Positions 36,001 to 45,168 of a DNA stretch of 64,000 nucleotides are shown here, one piece after another. A program made the position numbers and the translations under genes. Below the pieces are notes generated by a model. The model was given only the letters and a program-made list of their open reading frames with translations. It did no database searches and had not been told where the DNA came from. The DNA is taken from positions 4,278,001 to 4,342,000 of the forward strand of contig BSYQ01000003.1 of the NCBI GenBank assembly GCA_030272585.1. The letters are read 5' to 3'. Positions within the stretch are counted from its first letter, which is position 1. Each line of letters begins with the position of its first letter. This stretch comes from Bryopsis sp. KO-2023. Lineage: Eukaryota > Chlorophyta > Ulvophyceae > Bryopsidales > Bryopsidaceae.

Positions 36001-36056
36001 TGGCTTCTTTTAGTTTTTACCCTTTTGCTGGGAAGTTGCGCATCTCTGCAAGACAT
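33027..36056 (-). CDS. DAA1-type AAA ATPase, intronless
   Basis: Hexameric AAA ATPase; the plant DAA1-like branch of the Msp1/spastin (meiotic) clade is membrane-associated, often mitochondrial. A single exon gives 1009 aa. The AAA module lies at about residues 640-900: Walker A GPPGTGKT (near 690), Walker B CVVFVDEVD (near 745), sensor 1 LGATNRP and the arginine-finger region VLRRFSRR. The N-terminal part carries a degenerate nucleotide-fold region (ELPCIGRVLVYTNCENSGRF then GASIIVVD), matching the pre-AAA region of plant DAA1-like proteins as remembered. A hydrophobic stretch near residue 540 (LLQLIMLGPKLMVNILAWAI) may be a membrane segment, followed by a Glu run. It is intronless although nearly every other gene here is split. 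An internal ATG at 25 codons is an alternative start. Confidence 0.87.
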   Translation of the reverse strand: MSCRDAQLPSKRVKTKRSQQRSLLVMSAQTQTASSTCSKENISGVEGVCRATFERLVRFVLYAFGDLQDALLSFEPVRRLVLYALAPECFMGFRGHLTEASRLDTRFEDLKYYVDPDAKQLILQACYHGLVGSAQPSGSTLELPCIGRVLVYTNCENSGRFQEQLARATARELGASIIVVDAFLLNRLAEAALGQGLDSGNGDFSWGGLVATVISWFLSGGRLAFVWDLVHEFCALFPGEVILFVKDVERTLGSSDENVHAFSKAFAKPAGEFRDSDAVTVFAGTSLREFGADRLTGFNSEESDGVGNCGSSTNPNRVPQDDEGATALFDLGFDFSSDRSSTWSRLSELFSVKVRLRAPPEGIVAVQHRQQLMEDAQTALNKRNYVLALTVGRRAGLILPDMGSKVYSYRSLAVQDWSKVLAWATHQEAYLSKVKANNKESKRVPIKVDSAPAELDSAATNNSPFNKQEGVRRRKMGRSLSAQNCEGFASGELEAVKQRLLDEGLRMDGSFSAAAPDDTETSILLQLIMLGPKLMVNILAWAISWLGSGNREEEEEEEEKTNPASSGEICPEAKPMMELLNFNPDSDGGPCSAFGSKKVHLKEEAIWYGLKMLDRSGLQHAQVKPENVHEEKLLADVLNPRELGCGFSEVGALSKAKDALREAVQLPLQHPELFSKGSLIQPPKGVLLFGPPGTGKTMLARAAAAECGASFLAVQPSSVLSKWVGEGVRNVRAVFSLAVKLSPCVVFVDEVDALLGQRHLQEHEAMRELKNELMAQWDGIRSGAKGVTSRVMVLGATNRPQDIDEAVLRRFSRRIFCDLPGESDIQAILEVMLAGEQLDADVDLKEVSKLAKGFSGSDLRGVCTAAAMGPVREYLAQCSRGQTSSKSDLGDGRSNGVDLGAGDCGVDGLPLVAVEDRLGTNIGEGAISERVGVHKLMMEDYKTIVASVGSGKEVLRKMCMADFKRAFKEVTPSVEAEGIGLQELKEWDGKFGDGAEGRNRQSSKLSYFM

Positions 36057-36204
36057 GCGCTCTCGTGGCAGCCTGCCAGAATGGCGTCAGCTTCCTCCCA
36101 ATTAAAATTTTGATTTTTCAAAAATTTAAGGAAAGACAGTTGGAGAAAGAAATCCCGCTCGCAAAGGTCCCCATTTATTCCAAGAAAAAAAATTCAACGA
36201 ACAA

Positions 36205-36235
36205 ATCATAATCATAATCATAATCATAATTACAA
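36205..36235 (-). repeat. Hexamer tail of the LINE
   Basis: About five copies of a 6-base unit (ATAATC on +, GATTAT on -) at the 3' side of the LINE ORF. Some LINE clades end in such short tandem tails instead of poly(A). A poly-A/CAAAA block at 36307-36344 on + lies between it and the ORF stop. Confidence 0.7.
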
Positions 36236-36345
36236 CCCACAGCAAAAGAGAGCCATCACCCTCTATGATGCTGGAACAAAGACAAAAAGGAAAGAAAAGA
36301 AAGAGAAAAAAAAAAAAAAAAAAAAACAAAAACAAAACAAAAACC

Positions 36346-38658
36346 TTAGGATTGTAAACCTGCTGAACGTATTGAAGCCATTTTGCTGATAATTAAAGCT
36401 AATTTGCCCGATGGCACCCTACTAAAAAGATCCTTGGGATTAGCCCATCGAAAAACATCTGAATGCAAAGAACGAAAGGAAGAATAAAAAGGACATTCAA
36501 AAAGAAAATGCCGTTCATCTTCCACCGCGGACCGACACAACCGACAAATCCTGTTTTCCCTTGGTACACCATTATATCGTCCCACTTCCACTTCCAAGAA
36601 ATGAATACCACAACGAAAACGAGTAAAGAAAACCCGAAGAGAAGTTGGTTTTAAAGTTGTCAAATACCGTTCAAATCTGAGGGAAAACTTAATATGCCGA
36701 TACCAAGATATAACTCGAGATGCAGATGAACCGAAAACATGTTCAGCATGCATAGCTTTATAACGACGCTGAAATTCCGAAATGTCCACCAAAGTCGTAG
36801 AAGAAAATATCTTCTCCGGCCAAAACCGTCTGAAAAAACCCAAAATACGCCCAAACCAAGAAGATCGAGATGCGTGATATTGATCAAAACCCCAACAAAA
36901 CAATCTTCCATGCAATCGATCAACTGATAACCCAACCAACTTGTTCCAATATCGGCACAATTGCGACCAAAGTGCTAATTCTAATGGATAACACCCTAAT
37001 TCCCCGTACAGAACCTCCTTTGGCGTATATCGAGGCAAACGGAGGATACTTCTCATAAACTGGAGATGAATTGCTTCCAACAAACGCCACTGAGAAACTG
37101 TTAGGAATGGACCCCAAATAGGAAACCCATATCCTATACTGCCCAAAACATACACCTTAAAAAGATTGTATGCTACTTTTGGATCCTCAATTTTCAGAGC
37201 AAAAAGACGCGACAAAACAAACCCCATTGCTTTCCGACACTGTGCTAAAACATAATCAATATGCGACAAAAAAGGATGATGAGAACTTGATGATAACCGA
37301 ATTCCTAAATATGTATGGTCCTCTGAAATTGGTATAGAATGCTCATGAAAATGAAAAGAAGAAGACATAAGCTGCTGAAAAAAAACCATCAGAATCGTTT
37401 TGGAAAAATTTAAACCAATTCCCGAATATTGTTCCCATTCAATCAAAACCTGCAACACTTCCTTTACCCCAGACCAACAATGTCCTGGTATCCCCGTATC
37501 ATCTGCAAACATCATACATGGAATGGTCTCCCCACCCAAGGAAGGAGCAGCAATCCTCGAGTTCAATAAATCTTGGAGTGGCTCCTGATACAGACTATAT
37601 AAAGAAGGACTTGCTGGACAACCTTGTAACACCCCGGCCCGAAGAGGTATCGGTACCGAAGTCCCTACTGATGCCTTTATAACGAAAGAAGAATGTTCGT
37701 ATAAATACTGCCACATCTCCACATAGGCTTTTGAAAAACGAAAACAATAAAGAGTCTCCCACAAACGCCTATGTTGCACCGAATCGTACGCCTTTCGAAA
37801 ATCCAACCATAAAATAAAAAAGGGCAGACGCTGGTCCTTAGAATGAAACCAAAACAACCAAAAAAGAAAAAGATGATCATTTGGAGAAAAATCTACATGA
37901 AATCCCGCCTGCAAATCTGAACGTAAACCGACACGACAATCTACAACCTCCATGCGACCCAATAATATATAAGAAAAAATCTTATATAGAGGAGACGTCA
38001 GGACTATGGGCCTGTAAAATTCAGGGACAGCACGATTACCCTTACCCTTGTAAAAAGGCCGTAGAATCCCTGTTAACCAGCCCCTGGGGAATTGCTTACG
38101 ATCCCAACACACCTGGTAAAAACCTGCCAAAATCCCAATGAGACAATCCTTGGCATCTTTAAAGAGGGCCGTTGGTAACTCATCCAGTCCTGGAGCTGCA
38201 TGACGTCGTAACCGCATAATTGCCCCCAACACTTCCTCCAATGTAATGGCATGCTCCAAAATACTGGTATCCTGCACCGAAGTATGCTCAAAAAAAGAAC
38301 TAAGAGACCATGAGGAGTCATGGTCCTTAGGGGAAAACAAAGAGGAATAAAAACTGACCCAATCGAACAAATAAACACAACCTCTTTTAGAAGACATTCC
38401 ATCAACCAACAGTGGAAAACGCTGCAACAAAACACCTAGAGAAACCGAAAAGTTTTGAAGAGTTGTTTGTGATCCAGACCAAAATCGAACTATTTCCCAC
38501 CGTGAGAAGAAAGGTCCCCCCAAAAGTCTGTCTTTGCAGCAAACCAAATGAAACAAAATACATTCCGTTGTGGTGGTTGGATCACAATTGTACGGAAAGC
38601 ATACAGGAGGTGATGTTTCTGCGGAATTCGAACTGTTCCCAGAAACAACAATTCTCAA
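36346..38658 (-). CDS. LINE ORF2: reverse transcriptase and C-terminal zinc knuckle
   Basis: Copies element RNA into DNA at the target site. The frame is open for 770 codons. Visible reverse-transcriptase motifs in order are LDFRKAYDSV (motif A with its Asp), LQGCPASPSLY (motif B), MMFADDT (motif C catalytic Asp pair), then the thumb region EWEQYSGIGLNFSKT. A C-terminal CRLC...H...C knuckle (CRLCRSAVEDERHFLFEC) follows. The N-terminal apurinic endonuclease of complete LINEs is absent; the annotated start is only where the frame opens, so this is a truncated copy. The lack of stops or frameshifts over 2.3 kb suggests recent insertion. Confidence 0.9.
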   Translation of the reverse strand: MRIVVSGNSSNSAETSPPVCFPYNCDPTTTTECILFHLVCCKDRLLGGPFFSRWEIVRFWSGSQTTLQNFSVSLGVLLQRFPLLVDGMSSKRGCVYLFDWVSFYSSLFSPKDHDSSWSLSSFFEHTSVQDTSILEHAITLEEVLGAIMRLRRHAAPGLDELPTALFKDAKDCLIGILAGFYQVCWDRKQFPRGWLTGILRPFYKGKGNRAVPEFYRPIVLTSPLYKIFSYILLGRMEVVDCRVGLRSDLQAGFHVDFSPNDHLFLFWLFWFHSKDQRLPFFILWLDFRKAYDSVQHRRLWETLYCFRFSKAYVEMWQYLYEHSSFVIKASVGTSVPIPLRAGVLQGCPASPSLYSLYQEPLQDLLNSRIAAPSLGGETIPCMMFADDTGIPGHCWSGVKEVLQVLIEWEQYSGIGLNFSKTILMVFFQQLMSSSFHFHEHSIPISEDHTYLGIRLSSSSHHPFLSHIDYVLAQCRKAMGFVLSRLFALKIEDPKVAYNLFKVYVLGSIGYGFPIWGPFLTVSQWRLLEAIHLQFMRSILRLPRYTPKEVLYGELGCYPLELALWSQLCRYWNKLVGLSVDRLHGRLFCWGFDQYHASRSSWFGRILGFFRRFWPEKIFSSTTLVDISEFQRRYKAMHAEHVFGSSASRVISWYRHIKFSLRFERYLTTLKPTSLRVFFTRFRCGIHFLEVEVGRYNGVPRENRICRLCRSAVEDERHFLFECPFYSSFRSLHSDVFRWANPKDLFSRVPSGKLALIISKMASIRSAGLQS

Positions 38659-38736
38659 TTCGTCTCATGCATGTTGCTGCAACTTCAGCCTTGCCCCACT
38701 GGCTTTTGCAAAGTTGCATGGGATGAGCACCCAAAA

Positions 38737-38969
38737 ATTCCAAGAAGGGGTCAATCGCCAGCTGTCACAAGAATCGGACAGAGAAGATGAGTGCAACAAA
38801 CAAAACCATTCCCACGCCGTCCCATCTCGAGCTCCCCTTACGAAAGCACGGAATATGCCCATTTCCGCTGGAAGTCCTTATATTTCCCTCAACTCCAGGG
38901 AACTCCAGCATGACGCGGGCACCCTCTGAGAAACACGCACTCGACTCGATCGCGAACGGGACTCCCACC
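38737..38969. other. HAD phosphatase leader
   Basis: Short stretch between the LINE 5' border and the chosen start of the HAD gene. The frame is open upstream to ATG codons at 38787 and 38910, so the protein could be longer by up to 61 residues. Confidence 0.45.
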
Positions 38970-39730
38970 ATGTATCCGTGGAAATTTTGCGTCGGCGCCG
39001 CCATGCTGTTGTTGATCGCACCTGGATCGGAATCGCGTTCACATGCGTTGCGCCATTATCGCGACATCGCCTCCAGCGAAACCGAATTGGAGATCAAGCA
39101 ATCAGGGCTGTGCGTCTGTATATTCGATTTCGACGAGACGCTGCGCGTTTGGAAGGGGGAGAATGGGGATTCACCAGCCCCAGATGGCGGAGCAATCGTC
39201 AATAAATGCAGGGTGAGTTTTGGTCGTAACGATTCGTTTGGCGCCGCCTCGAACACCACCTGCCGTAGTTGAGATTGGTGTTGTCCATAAAATGTTTTCT
39301 TCGCTCAAGGAGCTATATTGTCGCATACAGACAAGATCGATCACTACAGCTTATATGCATGCGTTTGGCTGTGTGTTTACAGGAACTGGGTTACGAGATT
39401 GCGATCGCCTCCGCCAACTGCAACACCGAAAAGCTGCAAAGAGTGCTGCCTGTCGTGAACGATGGAGTCTTTCGCCCCAGTTTCTTTGAGACGGTGGCTT
39501 TCCAAAACTGCGACAGTTGGAAAACGCACCAATTGAACAAAATCTTGAATTACTTTGGAACGAAACCTGAGTGCGCCATGTTCTTTGACGATCAGGGGCA
39601 CAATTTAGACAAACATGCAAAAAATGTGGGGGTCAATGGAAGGCACGTGCGTCGAGACACTGGGGTGACTTGGAAGGATTTTTGGCACACCAAGTCTGAG
39701 ATGGAAAAGAGGTGCAATTGTGGGTATTGA
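38970..39730 (+). CDS. MDP-1-like HAD phosphatase with signal peptide
   Basis: HAD-superfamily phosphatase resembling magnesium-dependent phosphatase 1, which acts on phosphotyrosine or sugar phosphates; the substrate here is unknown. Two exons (38970-39212, 39383-39730) give 196 aa. Motif I is CIFDFDETL (Asp nucleophile and Asp+2), motif II is IAIASAN, and motif IV is CAMFFDDQGHNL with its Asp pair. GVNGRHVRRDTGVTW is close to the MDP-1 C-terminus as remembered. The start at 38970 gives a clear signal peptide (MYPWKFCVGAAMLLLIAPGS), implying entry to the secretory pathway, unusual for MDP-1. Starts at 38787 or 38910 would instead make an internal hydrophobic anchor. Phase 0 junction. Confidence 0.8.
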
Positions 39731-40820
39731 TTGAATAAGAAAAAGCTGAACTAACAAGTAGGGGTTTTTTGTGTTTGTATGTCTGTCTTTTTGTTTCTTT
39801 CTGTTTCTTTGGATGTGTGAAAATTGTAGCTATAAAAAAAATATGAGATGCCTAAAAAGTGAAAAAAAAGGGGTGGTCAAATCGAATCAACAGCTGTTGG
39901 TTTTTTATGAGGAGAGTCTTGATTTTTTCAGGCTTGGGTGGTTTTCTTGGGTGGGATATCTGGGGAAATGGGAAATTCAATTTGATTACGTGATCAGGTG
40001 AAAAAAACATGCAGATGGTGGGGGGAGGGGTTTTCTTTCCTTTTTTTTAAATGTTATGCAGAAGCAATTTCTGTTGCCAGCTGCTCTGGGGGATGGCAGC
40101 TTGGTCATCTTTGTAATTCTGCTTGTACTGTGATTGAGTTGTATCTGGGGCAATAGCAGTGTTGGTGGTGTTATTGTTATCGTTGTTGTTAATCTGTGGG
40201 CAAACGAACTGAAGTCACCTACCCTTGTCCGAATCAAGTTATAATTTTGATGCTCCACCAAAGATCCCCAAGTACTGGTGGTCGAAAACAACCGTGCGAC
40301 AAAATCTCTGGGCTGACATCATCAAATCGTGGGGAATCGTATCCGACAAATGTTCTTCCCAGAGCTTTGGTGCGAAATCGCAAAACAAAGACTCCTGACT
40401 GAAGCAGCGCTGCCCTTACTCTTTGGGACATTGCGATCAGAGTTGCACACCAGCAGCACCCGCAGGCCGAGCCAGACCACAAGCAGCTCCACGCCGCACT
40501 TTGAGGTCGCGTGGTATCTATTTTCATCCACATTCCAAATCATCATCGCCGGCTGGCCCGAACAGAAAATCTGCGTGGGTTGTCTTTTCATCCGTGAAGT
40601 TTTGTTTTTTGGTTTCTCCTTGCGTGAAAGCGCCGACCACCCCACCGTCGGCGATCGTAGAATCGAATCCTTAGATTCCTCCTTCTGTACATAAGCTTAA
40701 AAAACAACCAAGCACACACTTCCAAACACACTTCTCGGTCAGTTTCCTTCGGCGGATTCGTGTGAGTTCTCGAGAGATTTCCTTTCAAGGATTTGAGCCA
40801 TTTTGGATATTCGGTTTCGG
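39731..40820. other. Spacer: HAD 3' UTR and kinase promoter
   Basis: No gene was supported in this 1.1 kb. A 121-codon frame on + at 40332-40694 and overlapping - frames have no motif, no splice partners and no clear ATG-led start. The right part should be the promoter and leader of the kinase. Confidence 0.45.
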
Positions 40821-42783
40821 ATGGCGGCTGTGGCTGAAGCGGAGGAAACCCCAGCAGGGGGATTCGCAGCGGAAATGAATTCAGATTCCGAGGGCTCTCG
40901 GAACAAATCGGAAGGCCAGGTTTTGTGGGACAGAACAGGTCGCATTGTGAAGAGGATCGTACGGGTGTCCATGAGTTTCAGAACTCTGCGCGACATGTGC
41001 GGCAAAGCTTACATCAGCCCGGGTCAGCTCGAAACCGTGGGGTCTCTCGGCAAGGGTGCTTTCGCCGTGGTGGAGCAATGCATGTACACATCGCTGGACA
41101 ATATTGTTTCGCCCGTGGCCGTGAAACGGCTGAAGCCGTCCGTGTTTCAAACCAAAAGAGAGCTGGAGTGTTTCCTGAAGGAGGCGGACCTGTTGAGGAG
41201 GCTCCGACACATTTGCATCGTTGGATTTCTGGGGGTGGGGATCACGGACCAACAGCGAATCGATGCGTCGGACTGGGAGAACGTGTATTTGGTGCAGGAG
41301 TACATGGATGCTGGAACATTGAAGAGCGTCGTGACCAAGCAAATGAGCGATCCCTCCAAGTCGATTTATTCGGATGCGCAAGCTTTGGAATGGGCACTTC
41401 AAATCGCTAAAGGACTGAGGTATTTGCACCAGGCGAAGCCCAGGGTGATCCACAGGGATGTCAAGCTGGACAATGTGCTGTTAGGAAAGGAGAAATTCGG
41501 ACGGAAGCTTCATGCCAAACTGGCAGATTTCGGGTTGCATGCCTTGATCCATGCGCAAGATGTGTCCAGGAGGATGCTCAAACCTGAAACACACGACAAA
41601 GCGGGATTCGTGCCGATAAGTACCCCCCTTTCCAGAGTAAGCAATAAGCTCTTCGACCAAGTTCTTTTGTTTGAATGGACCTCCTTTTTTTTCTATGAGA
41701 AGCGAACGAGTTGCATTGCAGGCTCCAGGTGGGCTTGGGGAGCATTCAGGTCGAAGGTCAAATGCCAAACTTGAGCACCGTCCAATCATATGGATATGGA
41801 GATTTCGATGGAATGATGGGGAATAGATTGATTTTGCCCCCCCCCCCCTTCCAAAAAGGAAGAAAAAGAAAAAAAGAAAGCTTGGGGCAGTTCCAAAGTT
41901 GAGACATTGACTTGCTCCAGGTCTGCTATTGAAGGTCTCGAAGATGAGGTCTTTGAAGGCTTCGTACACCTTGTCCGGCCGGACGGGTTCGTTGCTGTAC
42001 ATGGCTCCGGAAGTCTACCAGTGCTTGCGATACAACGAGAAGTGCGACATCTTCTCCTTCGCTATAATCATGTATGAATTGTTTCAGCGAACAATCATCC
42101 TTGCCTTCGCATCCACAACAGGTGTGTGAGTGGGTTTAGAACAGCCTAGGTATTTTCGAAATATTACATACAAGGTAAAAAATTGCTGAACTGAGATGGA
42201 GGAGCTGGGTAGGTGGAAACATTTCTCATGTCAATGAGGGTTTTTGCCATGGTTGGCTGAAATACGAATGTTTTGAAATTCGGCTGAATTTGAGGGATGG
42301 CTTGGGGTTCGATTTGGGGGGTGCCGCATAATCATTGTGCTGATGCTAAAGGTGGCAAAAATAGCATTGATTATTGTGATCATGTCGCCAATTGATTCTG
42401 GATTTGAGTCACATCCTCTGAAATTGGCTAAAACTTGATGATATAGTGTGGACATCCGTCCGTTTTGACAGCGTCAGCTTGTTGGGGTCCTCCTCGCAGG
42501 GGACTCGAGCGAAGTGATTTCTTACGTCCAAGGCGTCGCACAGGGCAGCAGGCCCAGCATCCCCGAGGAATGGCCTCTGGAGCTGCGTTCCCTCATCGAA
42601 AGTTGTTGGGCTCAAAATTTCCACGATCGGCCCACCATGACCCAAGTGGTGGAACAATTGCAAGCTTTGAAGAGCTCAGGGGTTTTCGCTGAGTCCAGCA
42701 AAGATCCAGAAAATGACACCGACGATGAGGATAATAATCAGAGTGCTGGGATGAAAAAATGTAGATGTTGCTCAGTTCAATGA
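40821..42783 (+). CDS. Raf-like (TKL) protein kinase
   Basis: Ser/Thr protein kinase of the plant tyrosine-kinase-like/Raf type. Three exons (40821-41619, 41921-42121, 42500-42783) give 427 aa. Residues 1-68 are an acidic, variable lead. The glycine loop is GSLGKGAFAVVEQ (about 75-87) and the ATP-binding Lys is in PVAVKRL (K102). The catalytic loop is VIHRDVKLDNVLL (about 208-220), DFG is in LADFGLHAL and MAPEVY follows. The segment between DFG and MAPE is long (about 55 residues), including MLKPETHDKAGFVPIS, so the activation loop carries an insertion. The RPT...VVEQL end of the fold is intact, and the tail is acidic ending KKCRCCSVQ, with clustered Cys that could be lipidated. ATG at 40821 is the first Met in frame after non-ATG codons. 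Downstream lies a 48-base minisatellite. Confidence 0.85.
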
Positions 42784-43375
42784 AAAACTTGAAGCTGAGC
42801 AAAAAAAGCAAACACTGGGGATGTAGTGTATCATACAAAGGGGGGTGTTCATTTCTCAACTGGGTGCGGTAGGCAGATTTTATGGGAAGTGGGTGTCCTT
42901 TTCTCAACTGGGTGCGGTAGGCAGATTTTATGGAAAGTGGGTGTCCTTTTCTCAACTGGGTGCGGTAGGCAGATTTTATGGAAAGTGGGTCCGAATCGGG
43001 CAGGGTTTTTTTTGTTTTTTGTTATTGGTTGCACATCTGTGAGGCAGGCCTCCCATGAATAAGATCATGCGGCTTGTCGAAATCGAATTGCTGAACTGAG
43101 TGATGCCTTAGAATAGCATTGTAGTGGTACTTGACAAATATGACATTGGTTTGGGGTTCAATAGGTATTCAAGAAGGGGGACTGACTACGTTAGTTTTGG
43201 GAGTTTTGGTTGGCTCGATTCGTTGGTGGATTTTTCCATTGTTCTTTTTGTTGCTATATGAGGGGTTTGCAGTTTCGAGTGACACATCCCTGTGCAATGA
43301 AAATTCTCCAGGTGTTGCACAGCTGCTGTGTTATCAGTCAAAAGCCAAGAGAGATCGGACGCCAAGCATCGACCT
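42784..43375. other. Convergent 3' regions
   Basis: Between the + strand kinase stop and the - strand spermidine-synthase-like stop. Apart from the minisatellite at 42852-42990 no feature was seen. It should hold both 3' UTRs. Confidence 0.5.
42852..42990. repeat. 48-base minisatellite, about 3 copies
   Basis: Three head-to-tail copies of a 48-base unit that begins TTCTCAACTGGGTGCGG, starting near 42852, 42900 and 42948. The third copy ends at 42990. Copies 2 and 3 are identical; copy 1 differs by one base (GGGAAG versus GGAAAG). The unit is a multiple of three and stays open in one + frame and one - frame, but it lies past the kinase stop and no gene uses it. Confidence 0.9.
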
Positions 43376-45168
43376 TTACAACTCCTCCTCCTCATCAAAC
43401 TCTCCGCTCCCTTCACAGGCACCCCCGAACCAGTTTTCGGAATTTTCAGTCAAGGCATCTGGCAGCTTCTGCCATGATTTCTCGGAAGGAATCAGCCCGG
43501 TCAAAGCAATCAAATTCCCTGCTGTTGCGTATTTGAACATGACCTCCCCTGAACCACACATCATGGTTAATATCGGGACCTCACAGGCCGGCCAATCGAG
43601 TCCTGTCCTGCAGCTTGCATTCACCACAAGAAGCTTCCTTCGTTTGGCACTTGAAACCCACCTTCGAATGCTTCCATCAATGCATCTCTGGCTTCCTCCA
43701 TTGTTTCTTCATCCCCAGCAAGATTTACAAGAATTCGGCCACCTCGTGCCAATCGATTCTTTAGATCGATCATCGTCTCTACCTAAAGCACAACACCACC
43801 ACCCAATCCATCGATTCGAAAACTGCAGGACTATCTGCACAATGATACCATATGTACTGCTCAACATAAATCTGTTGGGTGACTGTAGTGCTAGATTTCC
43901 TATTTTTGGATTGGGGGGATTTCACTATACCTGTGTTAGTTCAGAGTTGAGGCAGTTTTGGGTGTAAACGTTCACAATGATGCCGGCAAACCCTCCAGGA
44001 ACTTGAGCATCGCCAGAAAAACAGTCGCCCACATTTATGACCTGCACAATCGAATTCCATTTGTTAGGTTAGATCAAAAAAGCTCACTTGGCATTTGCTG
44101 GAAATTTTTTGTGTAGAGGATTTCCACACAATGGATTCTGGTACGGAAGCGGACACCAAAAGGAAGATGAAATGTTTCGACTGGAGCATGCACAATCGGT
44201 GCAAAATGGCTTTGAAAACTGCCCACTTGAACGTATCATGAGTGGAAACTGTTGATGCTTAGATCAAGACTTCACTGTGAATATGCATGTGGTGGTACTT
44301 ACAAGATTTCCATTCTTTTCGACATCACCGAGGTCCATCCATTGCCTCCCAATCTCCACCATTTGTGGGTCGATTTCCCAGCCAACCATGTCTCGATTCG
44401 GGTAGAAACATCGAATGCAATGTGCTATCGATCCTGACCCCTGCCGATTTGCACATAGCGGATTGAGATGCTGCCTAATGTCATCTCTGGAAGAACAAAA
44501 AGAATTGACACCATAGGAAGTGTGCTTACCAACCCGAACAATCCAATTGGTCCATCTGGAACGAGCGCTGGAAGAATCGACATCGCACCCCTGATCACAT
44601 TTCACAACTTTCCATTTATTGATCCAGGAGCTTCCATTCAACTTCTCACATCAAATTCATTCCATCTGGATGCATCCTGTCCTTACCACAAACCATCCGA
44701 TGCAACCTGCTCACCGAAAGTGACGCTGTGCATCCCTTTGCACCAAACAAAATTTGATCAATTTGACATTAAAACGAGCTGCCCCCCAAGAAACACTTTC
44801 ATGCGCAAAATCAACACCGAAACTCACCTTCACAATCTTGGGATGCTGTCGTCAGTACCCTCACATCCTGATTCTGCAAAATTAGAGAACCCACACTTGA
44901 CATGCCAATCCACGAAAGCTTTTTCTTTTCCAACAATCAATGTCTCAAACGGTCTTGGCGCCATGATATGATTTTCTACCTGAAAAACGCGGATCTTGCC
45001 ATGGTACTGTGAATCCACTTCTACAAGTTTATCGAGACTGGTTTCGAGCGATCCGGAGGCGAAATCGGCGGCTTTGCACCTGGCGAATCGACGAGGGGCC
45101 GGATTTCTGCACCGCGGTTGAAATGGCGGCACAGGGACGCACCGAAGGCTGAGGGAATTGCTTGACAT
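43376..45168 (-). CDS. Spermidine-synthase-like SAM-binding protein, probably plastid
   Basis: Rossmann-fold SAM-dependent methyltransferase-like protein of the polyamine-synthase superfamily. Plants have related proteins of unknown substrate. Eight exons give 295 aa: 45168-44980, 44873-44828, 44735-44687, 44590-44530, 44440-44303, 44041-43931, 43782-43662, 43548-43376. Residues 1 to about 38 are Ser/Arg/Pro-rich, as in a transit peptide. Family marks are SILPALVPDGPIGLFGL, the SAM loop GSGSIAHC, VGWEIDPQMVEIG (acidic residue binding the ribose), VINVGDCFSG (adenine-side Asp), GGFAGIIVNVY, GGRILVNLAG and AGNLIALTG. The loop reads GL-GSGS where GL-GGGS/T is usual, and a splice junction falls exactly there. 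Acceptors of exons 3 and 8 were chosen by phase and family fit. The C-terminus is acidic. Confidence 0.85.

Larger units (their letters stand above)
36187..38736 (-). mobile_element. 5'-truncated non-LTR (LINE) retrotransposon
   Basis: A non-LTR element on the - strand. It comprises the reverse-transcriptase part of ORF2, a short 3' region and a 3' tail of hexamer repeats (on + as TAATCA units, about 36205-36235). The endonuclease part is missing, so it is 5'-truncated. Outer borders are approximate. The 10-base word ATTCCAAGAA occurs at 36177-36186 and 38737-38746 and is a possible target-site duplication, but about 18 bases separate it from the hexamer tail. The element sits between the AAA ATPase and HAD phosphatase starts. 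Confidence 0.75.

Noticed and set aside
36177..38746. ATTCCAAGAA as a proven LINE target-site duplication
   Set aside because: The 10-base word occurs on both sides, but it is partly palindromic, and about 18 bases lie between it and the hexamer tail. It is kept only as a candidate.
40332..40694. 121-codon + strand frame before the kinase
   Set aside because: There is no clear ATG-led start, no motif, and overlapping frames on the other strand are equally long. Probably promoter or leader sequence.
43131..43967. 278-codon + strand frame
   Set aside because: It is antisense to exons 7 and 8 of the spermidine-synthase-like gene, whose - strand reading has clear family motifs and matching splice sites.
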